This document shows, one piece after another, positions 30,741-38,654 of a DNA stretch of 48,987 nucleotides. The notes beneath the pieces were generated by a model. It saw only the letters and a list, made by a program, of their open reading frames with translations. It was not told the origin of the DNA and ran no database searches. The position numbers and the translations under genes are program-made. Source of the DNA: Acidimicrobiia bacterium. GTDB taxonomy: Bacteria > Actinomycetota > Acidimicrobiia > UBA2766. Location: contig JADZDR010000058.1 of the NCBI GenBank assembly GCA_020850945.1, positions 1-48,987 on the forward strand, in the 5' to 3' direction. The number at the start of each line of letters is the position of its first letter. The first letter of the stretch is position 1.

Positions 30741-31196
30741 GTGAACAAGTCCCAACTCGTTGAGGCCGTTGCCGCAGGAGCCGACATCAGCAAAGCCGAT
30801 GCCGCGCGCGCCGTCGATGCGTTGATCGCGAGCATCCAGTCGGAGGTCAAGAAGGGCCAGCGCGTGACGTTGCCCGGTTTCGGGACGTTCGAGCGCCGTG
30901 CGCGGCGAGCCCGCACCGGCCGCAACCCCCGCACAGGCGCGACGATCCGCGTGGCGGCGACGAAGGTGCCCGCGTTCCGACCCGGCCAGACGTTCAAGGA
31001 TGTCGTTTCGGGCAAGGCGCCTGCTCCGTCCGCTCCGAAGAAGGCCGCACCCAAGAAGGCCGCGGCCAAGCCCGCAGCCCGCAAGGCCAAGCCTGCAGCC
31101 AAGAAGGCGGCTCCGAAGAAGGCCGCACCCAAGAAGAAGGCCCCTGCCCGCAAGCCGGCCGCCGCCAAGAAGAAGGCCCCTGCCCGCAAGCGTTGA
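30741..31196 (+). CDS. hupB: HU-family nucleoid protein with Lys/Ala-rich tail (HupB-like)
   Basis: 151-aa DNA-binding protein. Residues 1-90 are a full HU domain: MNKSQLVEAVAAGADISKAD, LPGFGTFERRARRARTGRNP and the arm/base region ending FRPGQTFKDVV. The C-terminal 60 residues are AAPKK and KKAPARK repeats, like the PAKK tail of mycobacterial HupB/Hlp, which aids DNA compaction and RNA binding. GTG 30741 has AGGAG 6 bases upstream. In mycobacteria HupB is linked to iron regulation; no metal box is seen at this promoter. Confidence 0.95.
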   Translation: MNKSQLVEAVAAGADISKADAARAVDALIASIQSEVKKGQRVTLPGFGTFERRARRARTGRNPRTGATIRVAATKVPAFRPGQTFKDVVSGKAPAPSAPKKAAPKKAAAKPAARKAKPAAKKAAPKKAAPKKKAPARKPAAAKKKAPARKR

Positions 31197-31207
31197 TCCC
31201 GGCGCCG

Positions 31208-31969
31208 TCACACGTCGATTCGTCTGAACGACTCGGCTGCGGCGAGGCCGGCCGGAGCGCCGTTGCGATGTGCCCAGGCACGCATGCGCTCCGCGAACTC
31301 CACCCTGCCTGCCGCATCCGAGTCGTCGTTGATCCCGAGCGTCGTCACCCATTGGCTGCGGTGCTCGAGCAGTGCCGCGATCTTGAGTTCGAGCGTGGCC
31401 GACACGTCCTCGAACTGGTCGGGTGACTCGGTCTCGAAGAGCCAGAGTCCCTCCGGTCGGTGTGGCCCAGCTCCGGTGTCGGGCCACGCGAGCGCTTCGC
31501 GTGCCGTGGCGACGGCGTCACAGGCGGCGAAGCCGCACTCCCTGTGATCGGGGTGGAGGCGCCATCGCTTCCACGGATCGTGAGTCATGACGATCTGCGG
31601 ACGGTGCTCGCGTAAGAGCGCAACGAGATCTCGGCGCAGGCCGAGCGAGTTGACGAGGAACCCGTCGGGCCGGTCGAGGAAGACCACGTCGGCGACACCC
31701 GTCACGGCTGCCGCTGCCACCTGCTCCTCACGGCGCTGTGCCGTGAGCTCCGGTCGCGCCTCCGGCTCCCACGCTCCGAGGGAGCCGTCTGTGCAGACGG
31801 CGTACACGCACTCTGTCCCCGCACTCGCCCACTTGGCGAACGTGCCGGCAGCGAAGAAGTCGGGGTCGTCGGGATGCGCGCATATCGCGAGCGCAGTCCG
31901 CGGTGGGTCGTGGTCGATCGCCTGCTCGCGTGGTGCGGCCAGCCCGTCGGGTCCGACAGCGCGATTCAT
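31208..31969 (-). CDS. PIG-L family N-acetylglucosaminyl deacetylase-like protein
   Basis: 253-aa zinc hydrolase. AICAHPDDPDFFAAGTFAKW carries the first metal His and catalytic Asp (AHPDD), and RLHPDHRECG the later metal His pair (HPDH). Family includes MshB and Mca of mycothiol metabolism and other GlcNAc deacetylases; the sequence does not decide between them. ATG 31969 overlaps the cofC stop as ATGA. It converges on hup with only 11 bases between stops. Confidence 0.9.
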   Translation of the reverse strand: MNRAVGPDGLAAPREQAIDHDPPRTALAICAHPDDPDFFAAGTFAKWASAGTECVYAVCTDGSLGAWEPEARPELTAQRREEQVAAAAVTGVADVVFLDRPDGFLVNSLGLRRDLVALLREHRPQIVMTHDPWKRWRLHPDHRECGFAACDAVATAREALAWPDTGAGPHRPEGLWLFETESPDQFEDVSATLELKIAALLEHRSQWVTTLGINDDSDAAGRVEFAERMRAWAHRNGAPAGLAAAESFRRIDV

Positions 31970-32640
31970 CCGGTCCGGGTCCGGGTGTCCCCGTTCGCGA
32001 TCCCACCTGCGCCCATGAAGGCGAGATCCTCCGGCGTGTCGACGTCGAGCTCGAGACCGGCGCGGCGCAGGATGCGGACGGGAAGGCCGGCGCGGTAGGC
32101 CATGAGCCGATGCTGGACGAGCGACTCGACGCCGAACCGGAAGTGCATGGCCGCGGGTGGCGCCACCGCGAGGGCGTTCGTGCCCACGCCGTGCTTGTCG
32201 ACAGCGAGCGTGACGCCGGGGCGGGCGGGGAGACGGAGGAGGGCGTCCACGTCATCGTGTGTGACGAGGGGGAGGTCGCCGGCGATGACGGCCAGGGTCC
32301 GCGCGCCCGCGTCGGAGGCGAAGGAGGCAGCCACTGTGACGGCGGCGTTCAGGTTCTCGTCGAGGAGGCGTTCCTCGACGTGCCGGCGCACGTGGGGGGC
32401 GAGAGCGGGTTCCGGCTCCTGGTAGAGGGCATCGGCACCTGCCGCCTGCGCCCACGTGAGCACTTCGGCGTCACTCGACACGACGACGACGGGCATGAGG
32501 TCGCGCACGACACCGATCACGTGCCCCGCCATGCGGCGCACGAGGAGGTTGCGCTCCGTGGCGGGGAGAGCTCCCCGCAGCCGCTCCTTGGCTGCGGAGA
32601 ACGAGCGAAGGGGGACGACGGCGATGTGGGGGACCGTCAT
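31966..32640 (-). CDS. cofC: CofC/FbiD-type guanylyltransferase for F420 biosynthesis
   Basis: 224-aa nucleotidyltransferase that activates phospholactate or phosphoenolpyruvate with GTP, the first step in building the F420 side chain. Motifs: AVVPLRSFSAAKERLRG at the nucleotide-binding N-terminus, VIAGDLPLVTHDDVD with metal-binding Asp, DKHGVGTNALA, and LELDVDTPEDLAFM. Start ATG 32640. The stop overlaps the PIG-L gene start, so the two are co-translated. The rest of the F420 pathway is not in the window, but an F420-type oxidoreductase at 46749 is a likely user. Confidence 0.9.
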   Translation of the reverse strand: MTVPHIAVVPLRSFSAAKERLRGALPATERNLLVRRMAGHVIGVVRDLMPVVVVSSDAEVLTWAQAAGADALYQEPEPALAPHVRRHVEERLLDENLNAAVTVAASFASDAGARTLAVIAGDLPLVTHDDVDALLRLPARPGVTLAVDKHGVGTNALAVAPPAAMHFRFGVESLVQHRLMAYRAGLPVRILRRAGLELDVDTPEDLAFMGAGGIANGDTRTRTG

Positions 32641-32686
32641 GCGGGGCGTCCCCTGCGAGCACCGGCCGCTCTCGGAACCACCCGGG

Positions 32687-32692
32687 TATCGT
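32687..32692 (+). promoter_or_regulatory. Putative -10 of leaderless acyltransferase mRNA
   Basis: TATCGT ends 6 bases before ATG 32699 with no SD in between, the TAnnnT arrangement seen at other leaderless candidates in this window. No strong -35 is visible. Confidence 0.35.
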
Positions 32693-32698
32693 AGCGAG

Positions 32699-33475
32699 AT
32701 GAGCGTCTTCTACTCGATGATGGGTCCCTTCGTCTCCGCGGTCTGGGAGCGCTATTTCGACGAGAGCGTGTCGGGGCTCGAGCACATCCCGGCGGACGGT
32801 CCCCTCATCGTCGCCTCCAACCACATCTCGCATCTCGATCCCCTCACCCTGTGCCAGGTCTTCTGGAAGAACCGACCGCGACGCCAGCTCAGCTTCCTCG
32901 CCAAGCAGGAGCTGTTCGAGAGACAGCCCCTCGCGTCCGTCATGCGCATGGGTGGGCAGATTCCCGTCGCGCGGGGCACGACCGCGGCCAAGGACTCGCT
33001 CAGCTTCGCGCGTGCGGCCCTCGCCGCGGGGCGCACGGTCGTCGTCTTCCCCGAGGGGACCGTTTCCGTGCTGTTCGTGCCCATGCGGCCGCACTCAGGA
33101 GTGGGTCGCCTCGCCCTCGAGACAGGCGTCGGGGTCCTGCCGATGGGTGTATGGGGGACGCACCGATCCATGGCGAAATACCGGGGGCGGGACATCGAGC
33201 CGCATCGGGCGGTCACGATCGACATCGGGGCGGTGCGGCGGTACGCGCCGGGTGACGCCTCGGCGTCGGAGGTGGCGGCGGACATCATGCAGGCAGTGAT
33301 CGAGCTCGTCGTGAGCGCGCGGGCTCGCTACCCCGAGGCGGCCGCCCCCGGTGAGTGGTGGGGCCCACCCGAGTGGCCCGCGGCGAGGGCGGGACGGTGG
33401 CGCCCCAAGCTCGACAAGTCGCTCTCCCCGGAGGAAGCGCTCTCCGTGGCGCAACGCGCTCTCGACGAGGCCTGA
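32699..33475 (+). CDS. plsC: 1-acyl-sn-glycerol-3-phosphate acyltransferase (PlsC-like)
   Basis: 258-aa acyltransferase of phospholipid synthesis. NHISHLD is the catalytic HX4D motif, VFPEGTVS the substrate-binding FPEGT motif, and ARGTTAAKDSLSFA the intermediate block. VLPMGVWGTHRS is motif IV. ATG 32699 gives MSVFYSMMGP; it has no SD but a -10-like TATCGT upstream. Divergent from cofC with 58 bases between starts. Confidence 0.88.
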   Translation: MSVFYSMMGPFVSAVWERYFDESVSGLEHIPADGPLIVASNHISHLDPLTLCQVFWKNRPRRQLSFLAKQELFERQPLASVMRMGGQIPVARGTTAAKDSLSFARAALAAGRTVVVFPEGTVSVLFVPMRPHSGVGRLALETGVGVLPMGVWGTHRSMAKYRGRDIEPHRAVTIDIGAVRRYAPGDASASEVAADIMQAVIELVVSARARYPEAAAPGEWWGPPEWPAARAGRWRPKLDKSLSPEEALSVAQRALDEA

Positions 33476-33483
33476 GGCGGGCG

Positions 33484-34320
33484 TCAGACCGGGTCTGAGG
33501 GGGGGAGCGGCGGGGTGGGGGTGGCCGCGGCCGCGGTGATCTGTTGTACCTGGGCGAGCTCGAGGTCCCGGAAGGACTGCACTGCCTCGAGGATCTCCAT
33601 CGGGATGGGGAAGATGATCGTCGAGTTGTTCTCGGCGGAGATCTCCACCATCGTCTGGAGCTGGCGGAGCTGGAGCGCACCCGGTGACTGGCGGATGATG
33701 GCCGCGGCCTGTGAGATCTTCTCGGAGGCCTGGAGCTCTCCTTCGGCCGCGACGATCTTCGCGCGGCGTTCACGTTCTGCCTCGGCCTGTCGCGCCATCG
33801 CCCGCTGCATCTGGTCGGGGAGGACGACGTCGCGGATCTCCACACGCTGCACCTTCACGCCCCAATGCTCCGTCTGCTCGTCGAGGGCGGACGCCAATTC
33901 GGCGTTGAGGCGCTCGCGTTCGGCAAGCATCTGGTCGAGCTCATGGCGGCCGACGATCGAACGCAGGGTCGTCTGCGCGACGAGCTGCGAGGCGGAGAAC
34001 CAGTCCCGCACGCGGACGACGGAAGCAGCCGCATCGACGACCTGCATGTAGGCGACGGCGTCGACCGTGACGGTGACGTTGTCGCGTGTGATCACCTGCT
34101 GCGGGGCGACGGAGACGGCGTTGATCTGCAGGTTCGTCTTCACGATCTTGTCGAGGATCGGCACGATGAGGAAGATGCCGGGACCCTTCGCGCCGACGCA
34201 GCGACCGAGCCGGAAGATCACGCCACGCTCGTACTCCTGCACGACACGCAACGAGCTCGCCATGAGGATGATGGCGAGGATGGCGACGAGGATCACGACG
34301 CCGATCACTGAGCTGCTCAT
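33484..34320 (-). CDS. SPFH/stomatin-like (band 7) membrane protein
   Basis: 278-aa protein with one N-terminal membrane segment (residues 4-24), then the SPFH domain: VVQEYERGVIFRLGR, GPGIFLIVPILDKIVK, QQVITRDNVTVTVDAVAYMQ and TTLRSIVGRHELDQML. A charged coiled coil (QAEAERERRAKIVAAEGELQ) mediates oligomerisation. It forms large membrane rings or microdomains with NfeD partners. ATG 34320 overlaps the NfeD stop (ATGA). Converges with plsC at 8 bases. Confidence 0.93.
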   Translation of the reverse strand: MSSSVIGVVILVAILAIILMASSLRVVQEYERGVIFRLGRCVGAKGPGIFLIVPILDKIVKTNLQINAVSVAPQQVITRDNVTVTVDAVAYMQVVDAAASVVRVRDWFSASQLVAQTTLRSIVGRHELDQMLAERERLNAELASALDEQTEHWGVKVQRVEIRDVVLPDQMQRAMARQAEAERERRAKIVAAEGELQASEKISQAAAIIRQSPGALQLRQLQTMVEISAENNSTIIFPIPMEILEAVQSFRDLELAQVQQITAAAATPTPPLPPSDPV

Positions 34321-34970
34321 GTGTTGGTCCCTTCTTCCCTCGCGCTCGGGGCGGGCGAGCCCGACCGGTCCTCTTCCGGCTCGGCGCCACGGACGTGAAG
34401 CGACATGCCTGCGAACGCATCCACCTCGACGCGGTCACCCGGTTCGAGGTGGTCGTCCGCCACCGCATTCCAGTAGGCGCCGTCGAGCATCACCATGCCC
34501 TTCGATCCACTCCAGCGTGTGACCTCGGCGGTACGGCCCACCAGTGACTCCATGCCGACGTCGGAGGGGCGTTCCATGAGCTCACGTGCCTGCTTCTGGA
34601 GAAACGGGAACACGGCCGGGAGGACGATCGAGCCCGTGATGCCGGCGATGACCGCTGGGACGTCGTCGGCGAGCACACAGAACACGAGGGATCCGGCCGT
34701 GAAGAAGGCGGCTGCCGACACCTGGGCGGGAACCGACGGTCTGCGCGTGACGAGGAGCACGGTCCAGATCGCGACACCCGCGGCGGCGAGGAGGAGCGGC
34801 CACCACACGAGATCCTGGCGGGTGATCCCGTACACGGCGAGGGCGAATAGGAGAAGGGCGAGTCCCCCCGCCACGCCCAGAGTAGGGAGGGCGACCTCGA
34901 CGAGGAGGAGCGCGGTCGCGAGGACCAGGGCGATGTAGGTGACGGCAGGCTCCTCGAGGAAGCTCTCCAT
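34317..34970 (-). CDS. NfeD-family membrane protein
   Basis: 217 aa from ATG 34970. Four or so membrane segments (YIALVLATALLLVEVALPTL, GLALLLFALAVYGIT and others) precede a C-terminal OB-fold NfeD domain: SLVGRTAEVTRWSGSKGMVM, GAYWNAVADDHLEPGDRVEV. NfeD and SPFH proteins are encoded as a pair and function in membrane microdomain organisation or quality control. The frame is open upstream of 34970, but that stretch is antisense to the rpiB-like gene. Confidence 0.9.
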   Translation of the reverse strand: MESFLEEPAVTYIALVLATALLLVEVALPTLGVAGGLALLLFALAVYGITRQDLVWWPLLLAAAGVAIWTVLLVTRRPSVPAQVSAAAFFTAGSLVFCVLADDVPAVIAGITGSIVLPAVFPFLQKQARELMERPSDVGMESLVGRTAEVTRWSGSKGMVMLDGAYWNAVADDHLEPGDRVEVDAFAGMSLHVRGAEPEEDRSGSPAPSAREEGTNT

Positions 34971-35018
34971 ACGGCCAGAACATACATCCGGCCGGGCTTC
35001 GTATGGGATCATGCGGAC

Positions 35019-35450
35019 ATGAGGTTGATAGCCGGATCGGACGAGGACACCGCGCTCGCGAGGGAGGTCGTGGCGGACCTGCGCCGGCGTGGCCACGAGG
35101 TCGTCGTCGTCGGCCCGGTCGCCGGTGAGGTGGCGGAGTGGGCCGAGGTCGGACGGCGTGTGGGGGAGGCGGTGGCGGAAGGCTCCGCCGACGCGGGCGT
35201 GTGCATGTGCTGGACGGGCACGGGTGTGTCGATTGCGGCGAACCGTGTTCGCGGCGTGCGCGCGGCCCTCTGCGCGGACGCCGAGACCGCGCGGGGTGCG
35301 CGTCGCTGGAACGACGCCAACGTCCTCGTGCTCAGCAACCGGTCGACGAGTTTCCCCGTCGCCTCGGAGATGCTCGACGCCTGGTTCGGGACGCAGGCAG
35401 ACGAGTCCGAGCGCCACAACATCGCCCGCCTCGACCCACCTCACGCCTGA
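35019..35450 (+). CDS. RpiB/LacA-LacB family sugar-phosphate isomerase
   Basis: 143-aa protein with family layout: MRLIAGSDEDTALAREVVA, HEVVVVGP, then the active-site loop GVCMCWTGTGVSIAANRVRG and RWNDANVLVLSNR. The catalytic cysteine position is kept but the usual CGTG is CWTG, as in a subgroup of RpiB-like enzymes. It may be ribose-5-phosphate isomerase B or act on another sugar phosphate. ATG 35019; divergent from nfeD by 48 bases. Confidence 0.85.
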   Translation: MRLIAGSDEDTALAREVVADLRRRGHEVVVVGPVAGEVAEWAEVGRRVGEAVAEGSADAGVCMCWTGTGVSIAANRVRGVRAALCADAETARGARRWNDANVLVLSNRSTSFPVASEMLDAWFGTQADESERHNIARLDPPHA

Positions 35451-35535
35451 ACCGCAGCGGCGAGCGACGCGAGCGAAGACTGTTCCGGCCGAAGCCGTCT
35501 AGAGTTCCGCACGGCATGAACACGAGGAGGAACGC

Positions 35536-35835
35536 GTGTCGACTTTCGTGATGCTCTCGACCCTGGGTCCGGACGGGATGGCCACGCTCGTGTCCAACCC
35601 GGACCGCATCAAGGCCGTCAACGAGGAGGTCGAGGCGATGGGGGCCCGCGTCATCTCCCAGTACGCACTCCTCGGCGACTACGACTTCATCACCGTCCTC
35701 GAAGCACCGGACGAGAAGACGATGGCCAAGGTCGCCGTTGCCCTCGGCGCGCGGGGAACGCTCAAGACACGGACCCTGACAGCGCTACCCGTGGACGAGT
35801 TCATCGAGACCGTGCGCCACCAGATCGAGATCTGA
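35536..35835 (+). CDS. GYD-domain protein
   Basis: 99-aa single-domain protein. TFVMLSTLGPDGMATL, VEAMGARVISQYALLGDYDF and FITVLEAPDEKTMAKVAVAL match the GYD family (ferredoxin-like alpha/beta fold), here with GDYD. No activity is established. GTG 35536 has AGGAGG 6 bases upstream. TAGAGT at 35500-35505 may be the -10 of its promoter. Confidence 0.85.
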   Translation: MSTFVMLSTLGPDGMATLVSNPDRIKAVNEEVEAMGARVISQYALLGDYDFITVLEAPDEKTMAKVAVALGARGTLKTRTLTALPVDEFIETVRHQIEI

Positions 35836-35846
35836 CGGCGACCGTC

Positions 35847-36053
35847 TCAGCCCGCCCACCACATGCCACCCTTGCGCTCGCGGCGGACCTCCTCACGTGG
35901 GAACTCGCGAGGCAGCACCATGCCGTCGGAGAGGCGGCGCACCCTGTAGGCGACGACCGCCTCGCCCTCGCCGATCGTCTCCTCGACGACGAAACCCGAG
36001 GCCCAGGCGTGGTCGAACTGGCTGCGTACCTCGACCTTCGTTCCCGCCTTCAC
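35847..36053 (-). CDS. Small SH3/Tudor-like hypothetical protein
   Basis: 68 aa from GTG 36053 with GGGAGAAGG upstream. KVEVRSQFDHAWASGFVVEE and YRVRRLSDGMVLPREFPREE suggest a small beta barrel, similar in pattern to Tudor/SH3-like RNA or protein binding domains. No family name is certain. Divergent from the glycosyltransferase gene, and its promoter region borders the metal box at 36111. Confidence 0.7.
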   Translation of the reverse strand: MKAGTKVEVRSQFDHAWASGFVVEETIGEGEAVVAYRVRRLSDGMVLPREFPREEVRRERKGGMWWAG

Positions 36054-36110
36054 AGCCTTCTCCCTCTTGCCGTGCGGCGGAGGATACTAAGCGGCTCTCC
36101 CCAAACAGAG

Positions 36111-36124
36111 TTAGGTTGCCCTAA
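36111..36124. promoter_or_regulatory. DtxR/IdeR-like metal box 1 (TTAGGTTGCCCTAA)
   Basis: Matches TTAGGnnnnCCTAA exactly. The classic 19-bp DtxR/IdeR box can be read as two such 14-bp palindromes offset by 5 bp. Here it overlaps the predicted -35 (TTGCCC) of the glycosyltransferase promoter, a position suited to repression when metal is plentiful. The regulator gene is not in the window. Confidence 0.55.
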
Positions 36125-36145
36125 AGCTGACTAGAAGGGTACCTT
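36116..36145 (+). promoter_or_regulatory. Predicted promoter (TTGCCC-18-TACCTT), leaderless
   Basis: TTGCCC at 36116-36121 and TACCTT at 36140-36145, 18-base spacing. The -10 ends 5 bases before GTG 36151, so translation may begin at the transcript 5' end. The -35 lies in metal box 1. Confidence 0.45.
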
Positions 36146-36150
36146 GCAGC

Positions 36151-38262
36151 GTGGCCCCGATGTCCACCCCACATGCAAGGCGACCCGGACGTCGCGTCTG
36201 GTACCTCGTGTTCCTCGTCCTCGCCGCCGCCAACATCGCCGCCGTGCCTGTGTGGGGCGCCACGAACCGGCTCACGGGCGACGAGCCGCACTACCTCATG
36301 ACGGCGGAATCGATCCTCTCGGACGGGGATCTCGATCTCGCCGACGAGTACGCGACCCGCGCGCACGCCCCCTACCACCACGAAGCGCTCCGTCCCCAGG
36401 AGGTGCCGCGGCCGGACGGGGCGCGTCTCAGCCCACACGGACCGGGCCTCGCGCTCGTCCTCCTGCCCGGCTACGCCGTCGGTGGCTGGGTGGGGGCGCG
36501 AGTCGAGCTCGCGCTCGTCGCGGCTGCCGTGCTCACGGGAGCCGGATACCTCGCCGCCCGCTTCGTGCGCCGTCCCGCCTGGGTGGCACCGGCGGCCACA
36601 CTGGCAGCCGGCCTGTCGGTGCCGCTCTGGGTGTACAGCACGCAGGTCTATCCCGAGATGCCCGCAGCGGCGATCCTCGTCGGTGCCGCTCTCGTCTGGA
36701 CAGGTGGATCGGACCGGCGCCGGCCCGAGATCGCCGCGGTCGGGCTGGGACTCATGGTGGGGGTCCTCCTGCTCCTCGGCCTCAAGTACGCGCCCGTGGC
36801 CGTCACCGTGGCTGCGGTCTCGGCGTGGCGTCTCCGCCGGAACCGGCGGGCACTCGCTCTTCTCGTAGGCGTCGGAGGCATCGCCTGTCTCGGCCAGGCC
36901 GCCTTCAACGTGGCGACCTACGGGGGCATCTCCCCCTATTCCACGAATGTCGTCTACGCCGGCAGATCGAACGCCTTCCTCGTCGCCGACAACGCGGGCG
37001 GCCTTGCCCGCACCTACAGGCTGCACGGCCTCGTGCTCGACCGGCACTTCGGGATCGGCCGGTATGCACCCGTCTGGTTCGCGGCCCTCGCGGCCGTACC
37101 CGTCATGCTCGTGCGCCGGGACACGCGGGCGGCGTGGACCCCGCTCGCGGCTCTCGTTGCCGTGCAGTGGGCGACGGCGACCTGGCTTGCCCTCACGATG
37201 CGCGGCTACTGGTTCCCGGGTCGCCAGGTCGTGGCCATCCTGCCTCTCCTCGTGCCCGCCCTTGCCTTTGCCCTCGCCCGCGTGCCCGCTCTCGTCGCCG
37301 CGCTCGGTGCCGTCTCGGTCGGAGTCGGGGCTTGGATGGTTTACGCCCTGGACACGGCGCAGGTGGGTGCGGGACGGAATCCGTTCTGGCTGCCCCTGCC
37401 GGGATTCGTGCCGGCGGGAGCGGCATTCCCGGACTACCGCACGGTGACGGTCCCGACTGTCGTCCTGCCCGTGGCCTGGTGCGTGCTCTTCGTAGCTCTC
37501 GTCACCGTCCTCTACCGGCGTGCCCTGCCCGGTGTGGGCCGTCGCCCTGTGACCGCCGGTGATGACCTCGGCGGGATCCGGCTCCTCGTCGGCTTCCCGG
37601 CCCGGAACGAGGCCCCGACCGTCGCCGACCTGGTGCGCCGCGCCCGCGCGCTCGATACCCGTGTCGCCCACGTCGACGTCGTGGTCGTGGACGACGCGTC
37701 TGCGGACGAGACGGCATCCGAGGCGACCGCCGCCGGCGCGCGTGTCCTCCCGGTCGCAGACGGGAGGACGGGGCTCGGTGCCGGCGTGAGGACGATACTG
37801 GCGGAGGCGACGCGCACGGGATCCGACTGGGTGGCCTTCATGGATGCAGACGGTGAGTACGCGCCGGAGGACATACCAGGCATGATCGCGACTGCGCGGT
37901 CCGCCCGTCTCGACTACGTGACCGGGGACCGCCTTGCCCAGGGCCGACCTCTGCGCATGCCCGTGTGGCGGTGGCTCGGGAACCGGGCAGGATCGTTCGT
38001 GGTCTCGTGCCTGGCAGGCCTGCGCATCCGCGACAGCCAGTCCGGTATCCGGGTCCTGTCGGCGCGGGCGGCCCGACGGGCGGAGATCCCCCACGACTAC
38101 AACTACGCCCAGGTCCTCACACTCGCCCTCGCCCGGGTGGATTGCCGCATGGGCGAGGTCCCTGTCTCCTACACGCGACGCGCGCACGGGCGGACCTTCG
38201 TGCGGCTGCCTGTGTATCTGTGGAGGGTGGTGCCCGCCATGTGGGAGGTGATGACGCCTTGA
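36151..38262 (+). CDS. Membrane glycosyltransferase (GT-C-like) fused to GT2 polyprenyl-phosphate glycosyltransferase
   Basis: 703-aa protein. Residues 1 to about 475 form a polytopic GT-C-like region: a TM near residues 15-35, then LTGDEPHYLMTAESIL, the acidic loop typical of ArnT/PMT-type enzymes that take sugar from a polyprenyl phosphate, and about 10 further TMs. Residues about 480-690 are a cytoplasmic GT2 domain like DPM1: LVGFPARNEAPTVADLV, VVVVDDASADETASEA, FMDADGEYAPEDIPGM with the DxD, and RIRDSQSGIRVLSAR. One protein may thus both make the lipid-linked sugar and use it. GTG 36151 looks leaderless; ATG 36160 is an alternative. The stop overlaps the gtrA start (TTGA). Confidence 0.82.
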   Translation: MAPMSTPHARRPGRRVWYLVFLVLAAANIAAVPVWGATNRLTGDEPHYLMTAESILSDGDLDLADEYATRAHAPYHHEALRPQEVPRPDGARLSPHGPGLALVLLPGYAVGGWVGARVELALVAAAVLTGAGYLAARFVRRPAWVAPAATLAAGLSVPLWVYSTQVYPEMPAAAILVGAALVWTGGSDRRRPEIAAVGLGLMVGVLLLLGLKYAPVAVTVAAVSAWRLRRNRRALALLVGVGGIACLGQAAFNVATYGGISPYSTNVVYAGRSNAFLVADNAGGLARTYRLHGLVLDRHFGIGRYAPVWFAALAAVPVMLVRRDTRAAWTPLAALVAVQWATATWLALTMRGYWFPGRQVVAILPLLVPALAFALARVPALVAALGAVSVGVGAWMVYALDTAQVGAGRNPFWLPLPGFVPAGAAFPDYRTVTVPTVVLPVAWCVLFVALVTVLYRRALPGVGRRPVTAGDDLGGIRLLVGFPARNEAPTVADLVRRARALDTRVAHVDVVVVDDASADETASEATAAGARVLPVADGRTGLGAGVRTILAEATRTGSDWVAFMDADGEYAPEDIPGMIATARSARLDYVTGDRLAQGRPLRMPVWRWLGNRAGSFVVSCLAGLRIRDSQSGIRVLSARAARRAEIPHDYNYAQVLTLALARVDCRMGEVPVSYTRRAHGRTFVRLPVYLWRVVPAMWEVMTP

Positions 38263-38654
38263 GAGTCGGCGAGCTCGGACGATTCGGTGCTGCGGGTCTT
38301 GTCGCGACTGTCGTCGACGTGGCCGCCTTCTACGCACTCGTCGAGGCGGGTGTCCCGGCCCTCGTCGCGAATCCCGTCTCGATGGCCGTGCGCCTCGGTG
38401 TCGCGTTCTGGGTCACGCGCGCCTGGGTGTTCCGGGACCGAGATGCGCGGGGGGCGGGTGTGGAGCTCCCGCTCTTCCTGCTCGTCGCGACAGCGAACGT
38501 CCTCGTCGTCGAGGCGGTGCTCGGCGGGGCACACCTCCTGGCGGGCGGTGAGCCGGCCAGCCTCGTGGCGACAGGACTCAAGGTGGGGGCCGTCGTTCTC
38601 ACCTTCTTCGCGCGTTACGCCGTCTCGCGACGCTGGGTGTTCAGGGCGAACTGA
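38259..38654 (+). CDS. GtrA-like membrane protein
   Basis: 131-aa, four-TM protein: GRFGAAGLVATVVDVAAFYA, NPVSMAVRLGVAFWVTRAWVF, LLVATANVLVVEAVLG, and FARYAVSRRWVF at the end. GtrA proteins are proposed to flip polyprenyl-phosphate sugars. TTG 38259 overlaps the upstream stop (TTGA) and has GGAGG about 11 bases upstream. With the fused glycosyltransferase it completes a make-flip-transfer set. The 3' end overlaps the converging epimerase gene by 40 bases. Confidence 0.88.
   Translation: MRVGELGRFGAAGLVATVVDVAAFYALVEAGVPALVANPVSMAVRLGVAFWVTRAWVFRDRDARGAGVELPLFLLVATANVLVVEAVLGGAHLLAGGEPASLVATGLKVGAVVLTFFARYAVSRRWVFRAN

Noticed and set aside
30581-30763. Short plus-strand frame in the hup leader
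   Set aside because: No SD, no recognisable sequence, and it runs into the hup start region out of frame.
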